Positions 41,863 to 52,756 of a stretch of 64,000 nt of DNA are shown here, in pieces. Origin of the DNA: Lingula anatina (taxonomy: Eukaryota; Brachiopoda; Lingulata; Lingulida; Lingulidae). The position numbers and the translations under genes are program-made. Numbering within the stretch: position 1 is the stretch's first letter; every line of letters starts with the position of its first letter. Under the pieces are notes generated by a model. It did not search any database. It worked only from the letters and a program-made list of their open reading frames with translations, and had not been told where the DNA came from. The DNA lies in NCBI RefSeq assembly GCF_001039355.2, contig NW_019775746.1, positions 1,351,639-1,415,638 of the forward strand, in the 5' to 3' direction.

Positions 41863-42325
41863 GTAAGTTTATGTGTGGAAATTCTAATTACAAAAGCATT
41901 GACGAACTTTTTTTCACTGTCAGTTACATTTTTCTATGAAAGAGAAAAAGTTGAATGATACTAAATTTTATGAGAAACGAAACGCCGGGATGCAATCAAT
42001 GGTTCACTTCGTAAAAGCCAAGTGGTGCAAAGGCAATCGAAAAAGAAAACATATTTTAAAGGGATATTTTAATAGATACCCTTATAATGTGTGTTAAGAA
42101 CTTTAAAGTTTTAAACAGAGTAGAGAAATGATGAAATGCACGTAATAAACACTGTAAATGATGACAGGGAAATTTCTTGTCGTATATTTCGCGCCATGAA
42201 TTCCGCGTACAGTCTCTTTAAACCAACCCGAGGAGAGTTTCTGGACATTCTTTCTGTTTTCAGCATACCTCTTTTTTTCCACTTCCTTTAAACTATAATT
42301 AACTCGTTCTTCTTACTTAATCCAG

Positions 42326-42441
42326 GTTACGTGTACACGGCCTGGATCAACCTAGACCACCCGTTCACCCAGGGGACCACGGGCCCCGGGGATCAAACGA
42401 ATCCCGTGGGGGCCGGAGACTACGAGGTGTATCAAAACGCG
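42326..42441 (+). CDS. Second-block copy of WxxW exon 1
   Basis: Encodes YVYTAWINLDHPF, with Ile for Val. Donor GTACGT instead of GTATGT. Confidence 0.72.
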
Positions 42442-42570
42442 GTACGTATTCTAATAGTCCTTATGGATAATTATACGACAGTGATAATAATAATAATAAT
42501 TTTCGTCAAGAGATCGACTTACCCCTTAGATTGTACTTTACAAAGTAATAATCACCCCCTTCCCTTTCAG

Positions 42571-42801
42571 ACCTCCCGCTGCGGAGGCCGACCGGTTCGA
42601 GGGCCAGAATGTCGAGACTCGGTGAGCAAGAAGAACTGGAATGAAGTGGGCATACCGAACACGACTGACATCTTCCCTCTACAGTGTAACTTCAGGGGTG
42701 ATCTGCCGTTCGGTATTATATGCCTCAACGAACCTTCCATACGGGCCACGGGAAGGGCCTGCCCCGATTTCGAGGTCCGAATAAAGTGCCTGAATGTGTA
42801 A
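42571..42801 (+). CDS. Second-block copy of WxxW exon 2
   Basis: Protein apparently identical to 37425-37655, but with TAA instead of TAG as stop and several synonymous changes, which suggests constraint on the protein. Confidence 0.72.
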   Translation, partial: TSRCGGRPVRGPECRDSVSKKNWNEVGIPNTTDIFPLQCNFRGDLPFGIICLNEPSIRATGRACPDFEVRIKCLNV

Positions 42802-45617
42802 GGCCAATGGGGCCTTGGAGAACGTTCCTTCCTTCTCGTCCAAGGAAGAGGGAGGGGGGGCGTTGACCAGGGCGAGTTTTCATATGTGATTTTATTTGTT
42901 GTCTTAAAAAGTGGGCGTTTCCAGCACCTGCCGATTATTTCAAAATGGGCGTGGTTGCGATAATTTCCCAATAATAATAAAAGTGGGCGTGACCAATAAG
43001 TAAAATCTCCAATTTTAAGACAGATATTTACTTGAGGAATTATCTCCAGAAAAATACCGACTCACTTTTGTCATTTAGGCTGCTTGCTCCTTCGTTTGCG
43101 TTTCCATTGAATGTCTGACAAGACTTGAAATATTACAGTTGTCATCTCTACGTAATAAGAAGTAAATAAGATAAGATAAGATGGGCGTGGCTCTTTTTGG
43201 CAGCCGTACCAATGTCTTTCCGAAGCGGGCAAGTTGTCTTCACCGGAGTTCTAATTATGGAGTATGAGTAAAGGAGTATTCGGTGAATTTGAGACCCAAT
43301 TCATAGTCCAAGACCACACAATATAAAATAAACCGAGTCGTATTTTATACTGTGTTGTCTTGGCTGACATACACGCTTAAGACTCGTTCAGACCAGTATA
43401 AAATTTGTCTAGATCCGAGACTAAGCTAAGATTCATCACTGACATCAAGACTAAAATACAATGTGTGTGGGTGGTTGGATGCTATCCCCTAAGAGTTTAG
43501 TTCATTCCTGGAAGTTTCCACATCCCAACGAGTCTTAAAGCGTAATAACAGTATACTCCGTATAATTCGGCAACTTTTTCACTCGAGTTATCGCTTATCT
43601 CGAACAAACTTTGTTGAAAATCTGTTTTCTTCTTTGTTTTAAATTGAAACTTGTGATCAACTCGGGAGGTTTGTCGAACATATTTTCGGATCCTTAAGTG
43701 TGGGAGTTATGCAGAATCTACTGTTACGGTATAAAAAAATGCAACAAATTGAGCTTCGTGCCTCATTCTTGCCAGTGCCGAGTCCATGCACATTAAAGGT
43801 GAAAGTTCCGCTACATATGTTTAAATCTGAAATTCATCCTACATCCAGTGTGCGCCAGTTCTGAAGCTTGGATTATAATGTGCGACTTATGTCAGCATAT
43901 CACTGGCAATGGTGAGCGCATACAAAACTTTTCATGTTTCATATTTTCAAGACTCTACCATAGAATAGGCTGACTATTTATCATTTTAGTGTAAAAATGG
44001 TTTTAGAAATCCGTCTGTCTCAGGAGAAGAGTAGTAGTGTATATTTAAGTAGTACATATTCCAAGATTTACTTCGTATGGTCCCGAATGTTTTTATCGAA
44101 TAATTGTGTAAAAATGGTTGTTTAAAAAAGCACCATGTAGAAATCAGCTGATATTTCTTAAATAAGGAGAATCTATACCGATCTATTATCAATCATATGT
44201 TAATCAGCGAAGACCTTTATTTTTGTTGTATATCAAATATTTCGTCTCTACGCGCGGCTGTCAGTATGAGGACTTCTAATATCAGAGGTGTATCATTTAC
44301 TGCGGCTCTCGTTTAGAGAGGGAATACTTGTTGATTTTGTTCATTAATTGTTAAGTATTCGTTTTTTTTTCTTTTAAGTGGGATGTGGGGGCCAGGGGTA
44401 TTTATGATAATGTCTCATTCTTCATATAATTTATGAAAAATAGATGTATGAATTAAGTTTTGGTTGTTGTTGTTGTTGCTTTGTTTCTTTCCATGATACT
44501 GACGGCACATTCTCAGGTAAATATCCCTGTCAGAACTATGTCATATTACAAGATCTGGTGGCGAATTTTTGACGATTTCAAGGAAACTTCATCTTCCATT
44601 AAAATTTTGAACACGGGGAAAAAATAACACTAACAGCAATAAAATAAAGAAATATATGCATTGTGATTAACTCCCAACTGAGATATACACTGCCAAAAAT
44701 TCATAGTATCACTGAAAATCTGAGAAGTTATCACCAGTCATTTAACATTAAAAGTTATAAATGAAAGGAATAATATGATAAGCAAAAGCAGTTGAAGCAT
44801 TTTCTTTCTTTGCTCACTCCTTTCCAAAGTTTGCACTATTCTGATTTCAATTCATATTTTCAAAACTTTTCAACCTAATTTAGAAATAAGTAAATAAAAT
44901 GACATTAAAGATGATTAGATAATTTGATTTTGTAAAGAAAATACCTGCCACCTGAATTGAAAACTTGTTTTCTGAGCTTCATACACAAATAACAAATGCA
45001 AAGAAAAAAATCTGCAGAATATCTGAATAAGAATAACCACCTTCTAAAATGTTCTATTGTGGATTCTTCAAAACAATGCTGGCATTCAAGTAAGATTATC
45101 ATCTTACAGGCTGATCACTCTACAGTCATAAAATATGGCACAAATTCATACATCTTGTCACCGGAAATTGCACAAAATACCAGTCAATAACAGCACCAAT
45201 ATTCTTCAATCATAACAATAGTCAATGTTTTCAAATATATGAAAATTGGCCAAAATAGGTCCAATTAATATTATTTGTGCCTCGTTTGGCAATTAATATA
45301 AGTTCTTAATTTGGGTCAAAGTCACAGTCTTAACTGCATGTGATTAATATTACCCTCTTCTTCGGTGGGGGTGAGGGGATGAAAGGGGTGGGGGTAGGGG
45401 GAAATGGACTCCTTGTGACAAGCCCATACATCTTGATAAATGTACTAAACGATGTGATGCATTATTTTCACACTGTATTACCACAGTGAATCTAAGAGCC
45501 TTTGTATCCAATATAACCCCTTTTTGGGTAGGGGTAGGGGTTGGGTTACCAAGAAGAGGGGCTGTCGGCGGGGTTTGGGGGGCGGGGGGGGGGCGGGATA
45601 GAATGTACTCATTTCAC
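42802..45617. other. Convergent intergenic region, second block
   Basis: Homologue of 37656-40399 with many small indels. No gene seen. Carries a candidate AATAAA at 42976-42981. Confidence 0.6.
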
Positions 45618-45904
45618 TCAGTTATATGAGAACTCAGTATAATACAAGTTTATGGCTTCGGCAATGTCATGGTTGGCTCTCTGCACATAGGTCTTGGCCT
45701 TGGTGCTGTCAGATATATTGGTGACCTGGAGGAACTCCTTGATCAGATTATTCAGGACTAAGTCAACTGGGTCCTCTTCAGGCTCTGGGCTGGGTACAGG
45801 TGGTGGAAGTTCCTGGAATACTGACTGGAAGTTCCCTCGTAAACCCGGCACTGTAGTGGTGGAGCTGGTGGTGGAAGGACCAGTGGCTGTTGTTGAACTT
45901 GGGG
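45618..45904 (-). CDS. PARP exon 10: UBA-like C-terminus
   Basis: Linker, RGNFQSVFQELPPPVP, acidic patch, then DLVLNNLIKEFLQVTNISD and RANHDIAEAINLYYTE, ending FSYN and TGA. The helix-turn-helix with A-x-x-Y/H-D-I-x-x-A-I-x-L-Y-Y resembles UBA-like (TAP-C/p97-adaptor) folds. About a dozen residues differ from the first-block copy. Confidence 0.72.
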
Positions 45905-48900
45905 CTGAATCAGAAAGAGATATTAGTAGAATATGAAGGGTTATCTGCTCAGCAAGTGCTTTACTGATCTAGAAAAATGAGCAAAGTAGGCCTATAATGC
46001 TTCACACCATAATAGATGTGGGGAATTCAAGACTCACATGTGGTGCACTATTTATTTGTTAGCAAGTGGTGGCAACTTGGCATATGTGACGCATTCTCTC
46101 TTGCTTTGCACTGCATGTCACATACCCTGCAGATATGTACTGTATGTATTACAGCACAAAGGATATCACTTAGAACCTCTTCACATCCAGTTTTCTGTCC
46201 CACACTATGTTGAATGGTCATTTTACTCTCTTTCACATGGCCAATCAAATTGAATTTGGTTATCTGACCATGTTGAGCACAGGGGCTCCTTTTCAGTGGC
46301 TCTCTCAAGTAAAAGCTTCAGCTATTTAGCTGTCAATCTAACAAACTGGTGCGATACAGAAAACTTTATTACTTAAAGAGAGAGGGATCCAAGTGCTTAC
46401 TCACCTGAGGAGCTTTGCTGGAACACCTGTAACCCTGCTTTGCCGTACGTCTTCTCAAATGCTTCAAGCAACTTATCTGTCCGTTCTTTATCCTTGCCAC
46501 TAGCTTTGTTAGCCTGCAGTTATTAAAAAAAAAAACATCATAAACCTGACAGATAAATTGTGCTTCTTATATGTGTTTGTTTGTATGCGTATATGTAATT
46601 CCTTAATGGCAAAGAAAAAAATCATTGGACTCTGTGAAACTAACAAATTCAAGTTTTACTAAGATGCATAACCTAAACAAGAAGTGTTTAACATGGCAAA
46701 ACATCATCAACTTCTTCTTCTTCAGGTCTTCTGTCCTGAATAATCAGGTTCATATTTAAGTAATGGTTTTATCGATGTATTGATTTCACTGTAAACTAAC
46801 TATCTTCTACAAGGGACGAGAGTACTTGTGACAATTTACTGTAGATAATAGTTATCAATTATTACTGGAGAGAGTAAAAATTACCAATAACGTCTGATGT
46901 AACAAAGCTAGCTGCTTTTGGTGGCTATCAGATGCCTGAAAAATAAATAAACAAACAGATGTTTTTTTTTTTTTTTAATTTACAAGATTGGAACATTAAT
47001 GGGGTCAAGGTCGCTATCAAAGAGGGAAGTTCAAAAGGAAAGTGGCTCTCTACTTTGCGGCAAATTTCATGTGATATGTAGATCCAGAGACCCTAAAAAT
47101 CGGCATTGATGATCATGAATGTTGAAAGAAACCAGAGGTGCTAAAAATCTGAGACTCCAAAGTTGGCAAGTATGTTTTTTTGACTATCTTTGTTAAAACT
47201 GAAAGCTGGACATAAGCATAATGGAGTCTCAGTGAGAAGTGAACAGTACTCAGATCTACTCAGTTACCATCCAGCCTTTGGCTATAAACACCTGGTTAGA
47301 ACAGACATCCACATAACAAGAGAGTGGTAATTAACCAATCAAAGTTATAAGGGTACCATTGCATTGTGTGAGAAGACTATGGCATCTAAGCATAGTAAAG
47401 CAGAAAATAGAACAATGTCCAGGTTCTTCACATGTGACAGTGAGAAAGCAAACAATAAATCACACACAACAGGTGGGAAGCCAAAAAGACCACATTCGGA
47501 GGTGGCCAACTCAAGCTCTGATGAAATACAATTACTAATGAATGAACTATCTGAAATAAAAAGTGAAACTATTAATAAACCACAGCCTTGACAATACACT
47601 AAAGTCAAGGCAACCCGGCTATGAACTCATCCATGTAGTGTCCTAGTCCAAAGTACACTCAGAGACATAGTGTCTTCCTTCAGTGCTTGGTCTGAATCAA
47701 AATTCACAAGTCAAAGATAATGTCTATAGGTAATTGGAAAGAATTGTGCAATAACTGCAAACATTGCCATTACTCTGACTGGACTAGTAACAATTAACTA
47801 GAATGAAAACAAATTCAGAACAAGTCGATTCATAGACTAACAAATTCACAGACTAAATATGGCTGACTCTGTTGTTAGCCATCCAGTAGAAAAGGAATGA
47901 TAAATATGAACAAATGAAATCTGATCCTAGAACTTACATTTAGCCACTGACAGACGTTGCAGTCTCAACCTATCACGACCTGGATGAACTGGTCACCTGA
48001 TCTAATGCCATACGGCTAGGAATAGTCTCCTACATGAGACTGCAATGTTGGCCAGTTGCTAAATTAAGTCCCAGTGACAGTGTTATTCATGTATATCAAG
48101 ACCATCTTTACTTACAGCTACAGACTGTGCTGCAGCTTGCTCCTGGAGTCTCTTTCTACGTACCTCTCTCCTAACCTCCTCTAGTCTTTGTTGATGACTG
48201 TCAACTGAAAAAATAATAACATATTAATCAAATGGATCAGCAGAATAAGCACGGAGTGTAATCACTGATCAGGATAAATAAACCTCCAGCATATAAGAGC
48301 ACATAGATCTAATCCTGAATCTCTTTGACAGTGCCTGCTTTTTAAATTCTAAAAATTGCTTCACTGCTACAAAACAAAAAAGTACAGCATTAAAACTTGG
48401 CAATTTTAACCAATAAATGACGCAGAAATTAAATGAAAATCCTTCAGAAAATACCTGCAACAGGAGCTTCATCATTGTTTTCACTTCTCTCTGGCTTTGG
48501 AGGTCGTCTTCGCCTTCTTTTCTTAGAATCAACAACTCCTTTTCTCTCAGTTTGCTCATCACTCCTTGAAAAATAATGACCACTGTTATCGTCACCATCA
48601 TAATTCACTTCGAGATGCACTCCACGCCCACCATCACTGTCATAGTTTACTTCTGGGTTCAAGTCTGAATCATCATCATTATCCCCATTTGCTGACCCTG
48701 GTGACCTTGACCTACTTCCAAACGACCTTGGCCTTTCTCTATGCCTTGCTGGGGGTCTACGTGTATTGGTGAATTCTTCCCCATAATTCTCAGCAAGCCA
48801 CCTAACCTCTGGGTTTACATCATTGTCTGCTTCTCCGCCATCTTCACCGCTGAGATTTCCAGAGCTGTTGCTGGAAGTCCTGTTCAGCGTCCTTTCAGAC

Positions 48901-51900
48901 TGGACATTATGGAATGATCTAGATGGCTGCCCTGTGGTCACTCTGTTGCTGACCGCTGGAGATGACTGACTGTGAGCCAATGAAGGCTTGTAAGTGATGA
49001 TGTACTCCACCAGCAGACGTCGGTTTTCGTAGATCACAAATTCGTTGTAGTCACGAGGGCATCCCTGAAACAGGAGAACGAAAGGAGAGTTCCTCTGGCT
49101 GATTTTGAATCAAAGTTATAAATGATGTCTCACAATGGCAAAAATCATCAGTTTAGGAACAAAATTTCTGCTATCTTGTTGAAAAATTCTCTAGGTTTTA
49201 AAATGCAATGGGATTAAATTAAAATAAAGGCTGAAAATAAACTTTGATACTTTATTTGACATTTTAAATTATATAAATATTCACCAATGACTTAAATTAT
49301 TACTAGAAAATTTTAGTAAACTTTCATTAGGCCATGGAAGGGTTTAACTAAGCGACCGATAACTATATTGTGACTGAACAAGAAAATGGACTGGATTATA
49401 ATTTAAAAGTTAATGGTTTTTTTTAACATTGTCAAAAGTTCAGTTATTTGTTTACAAGTTATTTATCATAGAGATTAAAATGGACCTTTTAAAATAATAT
49501 GGAAAATGCAAATGCTGAAGGTGCATAGCCTTACAAAGGAGGTTTATGGGGGTGTTTGCTTAAATAAAACCACCAAAATGCCCAGATTTCTGAGTTAATC
49601 CAGAAGAACAAGTTTACTTTGCTTACTACCTGTCGCCTTTTTTTTTTTACTTGGAACAGACCAAGTGGGCTGAAAAGTTGAAGACACATTGATTAATTTT
49701 GTGTCTATCCATACCTTAACAGAATCGTAATACTTCCAGTGTCCCCTGGGGTTTTCTTTCGCAGGTTCTCTCAGTAAACTAAGATCCCTCTGGCCTTTTG
49801 GGTATACCTGAAATAGACGCTTAGCTTGTGATGGAACCCCTGGTTTATAACGAATGTACTGGATTCCACATGTTATCAACCAAGGAGTGCTTTCACTTTT
49901 TAGATAAAGATTTAGATTTAGATAAACCATAAAATGCTACGTACATACATGGACATAGTAATTGCAATTTATAAAATGGATATTCTTAAATTCTGTTATT
50001 TTCTCTTACAGACCTTCATATCACCTAGCAGCACCCGGCACTTTAGTATATAGGGCTGTCCACTCTCTAGACTACTGCTTTGACCACTAGAGTACCTCAG
50101 GCACTTCAACGGGTTGTCACTGCAGACAAAATATGACATTCAGGCAAGTTTTGCACTGGCCCAGTTTACCTCCCTTGCTAATACTCATTTTTAAATGTGA
50201 GAAAAAAATTTACAAGAAAGAAAGAAAGAAAGAAAAATGAAATATAAACGAAGTAATTTTTCCAACTTTTCCCATAAACACTTATCTTGTTCAAGTAGAC
50301 TAGGGGAGTTTATCTAAAAAAGATACTTTTACCAATGGAGGGGCATGCTGAGGCAGTTCCAGTTATACTTTCTGACAACCCATACTCCATTTTTGACCAT
50401 CTTCTGACAGAAAAAATGAGATGCCATGATTGTAAGCTCAAAAACTTCTGTCATTCTTTCCGAAGACCAAGAAGCTGCCCCTGACCTGTACTCACCTGAA
50501 ATATGTGCCCTTTCCAAAATGCCCTTTCCTGCTGAGCCTGAAGTCCAGTCCCTCCTCACACATCTGACATCTGTCCACTGTGGTCCCGTGGTACAGGTAA
50601 CGCTCGTTGAGCTCAAATTCTGGAAAAAAATGAAAAAGATCATGACATATTTAGATGACGTGTCTAGTGCAGGTAACACATTCAACTTGAAACATGAAAT
50701 ATCCATCCACGATTAAAACTGAACCATAATAAGATATTAATTATATTTGTGTGTATGAGTGTGATGAGTGTAAGCACAAGAAGTGTCCTGGCAATTATGT
50801 GGGCTGCCAAATTAGATATGTATACTCTGATATATACAGCTGATAACTGCTAAACAAAACTTAATATTTTGTGGAAGGGCTCTATTCCAAGGGATCACCA
50901 AAATAATAGTTTGAAATTCAAAACACAAAACTTCAGTGTAAGATTAAATTCATTCTGTTTGACCCGTCAGTGTAATCAGCTTTTAAAATTGTCTGGCATT
51001 CCCCTCACAAAGCAACATGAACGACATCATGGGCCACAAGGTTTTCCCGACTTTACCTCAAAATTATAAGTTACAAGGAGGCGTGGCAGACATTCAAGCT
51101 GCTTGAACTGAAATCAATTTAGCAAGAATCCCCGAGGAGTTAGATGGATCCAGCTACTATGATAGGGTTATGGGAATGCTCTCTCAGTCTAATGTGCTTA
51201 CCTTCGGGTCTCCTCTCACTCATATGTTCCATCTCAGTCTTATATTTCAGCAGCAATCTCCAGTTCTGGACTCTCTCCACACTGACCACCTCAATACCAA
51301 CACGCCCAAACTCCTCTCTGATCTTCTGGCACTCATAGTTATCGTCAGGAAGTTTAAATAATTTGTAAGAGGTCTCAGAACTATCAGTGCCCTTGTCCAC
51401 CATTCTGTCCCAATTAACTGGCAGACCAGTGGAGGTGCTTAATGGGAAAGGTTTCAAGAGGGGTTCAAAATCAGCACTGTCGTGATTGGCTGTTGCCATG
51501 GTCACAGGATACCTCGTTGTCCTGGCAACAGAAGGTCTTGATGTTTGTGACTGGCTGGAAGACTGCTGATATTGAGAAAACTGACTGGCTGCTGATATGG
51601 ATGGTGCGTAATAATGCTGTTGCTCACTTTCTGGTGAAATGTTTTGTAGAGAACTTGTCCTTTCCTCTTCTTTTATAAAACCAGAATTTGCACTTGTGTA
51701 TATATCTTCTTCTTTGCTCTCTACCTGACCTGGTAAGTCTTCGTTACTGCAAAGATTAAAGTCTGGGTTATAAGCACCATATGTATTTTCCGGATTTGAC
51801 TCAATTACCCATTCTACTTCCTCCTCATCACTGCCACTGTGATGAAGAACAGGAAAATCCTCACTAAAATCAACATTCTGGGCCTCGTTTTCATCCAGCG

Positions 51901-52756
51901 AATGAGGAGCTGAACCTTCACAACTGCTGGGCTGTGATTCGGTTTCAGAATCTCCAGCATGTGTAGGATATTCTGCTTCATAATCACCAGTGTGAAAAGG
52001 ATATTCTGTATCAGAATCTTCAGTGTGTGTGGGACATTTTGCTTCATAATCACCAGCGTGAAAGGGATATTCTGTATCAGAATCTTCAGTGTGCGGGCTC
52101 TGGAAATACATATATTCAAGCAAATTTGCAAAGCCAAGCTTGTGAAGCCATAGGATTCTAAGCGTGCAGGAAAAAAAAATAATCAAAAGCATAAATAATC
52201 ATGATAATATAGATGCATAAAAACATTATTTATTCAACAGTTATTTTAAAAACATTATATCTCTAGGCAAAAGAAAAAAGGCAACAGATATGTTATAATG
52301 TTTCTGATCTGGTCTCTAAGTCTAAATTCTGCAATGTATAATCTACATATAAACTCTATCTTTGGAGAAGATTTCTTCAGTTATTACAATAACAGAGGCC
52401 TTTTTCACAAAAGAAAAACAACATTTGACAGGATCTTTTTATCAACTTCCCCTGATATTATAAAACAGTCAGAAGTGGACTACTATGCTGATGTATTTGG
52501 CACAGCAGGCTGTATAGTATAAAAATCAAGTCCAACTTTTTGTCTGATGTCCCTTGTGAAATCAGCCTCAGTTCATAGTGAAAACAGTTTAACAGATTGC
52601 AATTTACTGGTCAAACCTCTTACCTGACTCTCCAGCATACTCATAGCAAGTGCTGTCTGAAGCTGAATATCTTCCATGTCATCTGTGGTTAATTGAAAGT
52701 TGGCCAAGCTAAAGTCTCTCTCATCATTCCCTGTGTTCATGATGACTGGCCAGAAC
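45618..52756 (-). CDS. PARP (ADP-ribosyltransferase) with UIM and UBA-like domains (gene span)
   Basis: Ten coding exons from ATG at 52740 to TGA at 45618-45620 sum to 2,484 bp in frame, 827 residues. Order: UIM (about 20-38), acidic region with 20-residue repeats (about 40-100), Ser/Gln-rich linker, PARP catalytic domain (about 265-470), acidic/Arg-rich low-complexity region with a basic KKRRRRRPPKP patch, a charged helix, and a UBA-like C-terminus. The catalytic residues appear to be His349 (RYLYHGTT), Tyr378 (GKGTYFS) and Glu454 (YNEFVIYE). H-Y-E is the triad of poly-ADP-ribosylating enzymes such as PARP1 and tankyrase, whereas most PARP7-16-type enzymes lack the Glu. The UIM and UBA suggest it binds ubiquitin. 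It is likely intracellular and may be nuclear. PARP10 also has UIMs but a different layout. An upstream coding exon cannot be excluded: codons before the ATG at 52740 stay open to the acceptor. Confidence 0.8.
46405..46513 (-). CDS. PARP exon 9
   Basis: 109 bp, phase 0 in and 1 out, donor GTGAGT. Encodes a charged amphipathic stretch (KDKERTDKLLEAFEKTYG). Confidence 0.75.
46885..46935 (-). CDS. PARP exon 8 (51-bp microexon)
   Basis: Encodes ASDSHQKQLALLHQTLL between a TTTTTCAG acceptor and a GTAATT donor. Phase 0-0, so it could be skipped without a frameshift. It lies just outside the duplicated block. Confidence 0.65.
46936..48115 (-). other. PARP intron 7
   Basis: About 1.2 kb. An opposite-strand ORF at 47364-47591 (KPKRPHSEVANSSSDEIQLL) has the look of a mobile-element ORF remnant but cannot be assigned. 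Nothing else recognised. Confidence 0.45.
48116..48204 (-). CDS. PARP exon 7: charged helix
   Basis: 89 bp, phase 1 in and 0 out. Encodes SHQQRLEEVRREVRRKRLQE and QAAAQSVA, a likely single long helix. Donor GTAAGT. Confidence 0.72.
48455..49064 (-). CDS. PARP exon 6: catalytic end and low-complexity tail
   Basis: 610 bp. Starts GCPRDYNEFVIYENRRLLVE then YIITYK, the last catalytic strands, with Glu454 in the position of the PARP1 catalytic Glu (NEY). It continues into Ser/Asp/Asn-rich sequence with two related NPEVNYDSDG/EVNYDGDD motifs and the basic KKRRRRRPPKPER patch. Phase 0 in, 1 out. Confidence 0.8.
49065..49714 (-). other. PARP intron 5
   Basis: About 650 bp, AT-rich, with nothing recognised. 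Confidence 0.6.
49715..49807 (-). CDS. PARP exon 5
   Basis: 93 bp, phase 0-0. Encodes VYPKGQRDLSLLREPAKENP then RGHWKYYDSVK, the catalytic-domain segment ahead of the YDSV motif usual in PARPs. Donor GTATGG. Confidence 0.8.
50014..50119 (-). CDS. PARP exon 4
   Basis: 106 bp. Completes the Ser of TYFS, then DNPLKCLRYSSGQSSSLESG and YILKCRVLLGDMK. The C-R-V-L-L-G strand is a standard PARP feature. The donor is GTCTGT, a weak match. Confidence 0.78.
50496..50619 (-). CDS. PARP exon 3: catalytic His and Tyr
   Basis: 124 bp. Encodes EFELNERYLYHGTTVDRCQM then CEEGLDFRLSRKGHFGKGTY. It holds the His-Gly-Thr signature and the GKGTYF motif. Phase 1 in, 2 out, donor GTGAGT. Confidence 0.85.
51202..52099 (-). 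CDS. PARP exon 2: acidic repeat region and start of catalytic domain
   Basis: 898 bp. Starts with two copies of a PxHTEDSDTEYPFHxGDYEA unit and a partial third, followed by acidic and Gln/Ser-rich sequence. Then LPVNWDRMVDKG and RVGIEVVSVERVQNWRLLLK, the N-terminal strands and helix of the PARP fold (V-x-x-V-x-R-V-Q-N motif). Phase 0 in, 1 out, donor GTAAGC. Confidence 0.82.
52624..52756 (-). CDS. PARP exon 1 (first coding exon found): UIM
   Basis: Acceptor ATGTTGCAG at 52757-52760 means an upstream exon exists. ATG at 52740 begins MNTGNDERDFSLANFQL, then DDMEDIQLQTALAMSMLESQ, which fits the UIM consensus (acidic stretch, L-x-x-A-L-x-x-S). Donor GTAAGA, phase 0. Codons upstream of the ATG (FWPVI) are open. 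Confidence 0.7.

Larger units (their letters stand above)
41511..46709. repeat. Second copy of a 5.2-kb block (first copy about 36238-41509)
   Basis: After the N at 41510 the sequence restarts at the GA tract of intron 43-44 and repeats all the way to the PARP penultimate exon. Divergence is uneven: about 40735-41500 versus 45940-46705 differs at only a handful of bases, while the intergenic part has many substitutions and indels. An N at the junction and heterogeneous divergence fit an uncollapsed second haplotype; a real tandem duplication is the alternative. Confidence 0.85.

Noticed and set aside
47364-47591. 75-codon plus-strand ORF within the PARP intron
   Set aside because: Composition hints at a mobile-element ORF but it is too short and isolated to assign.
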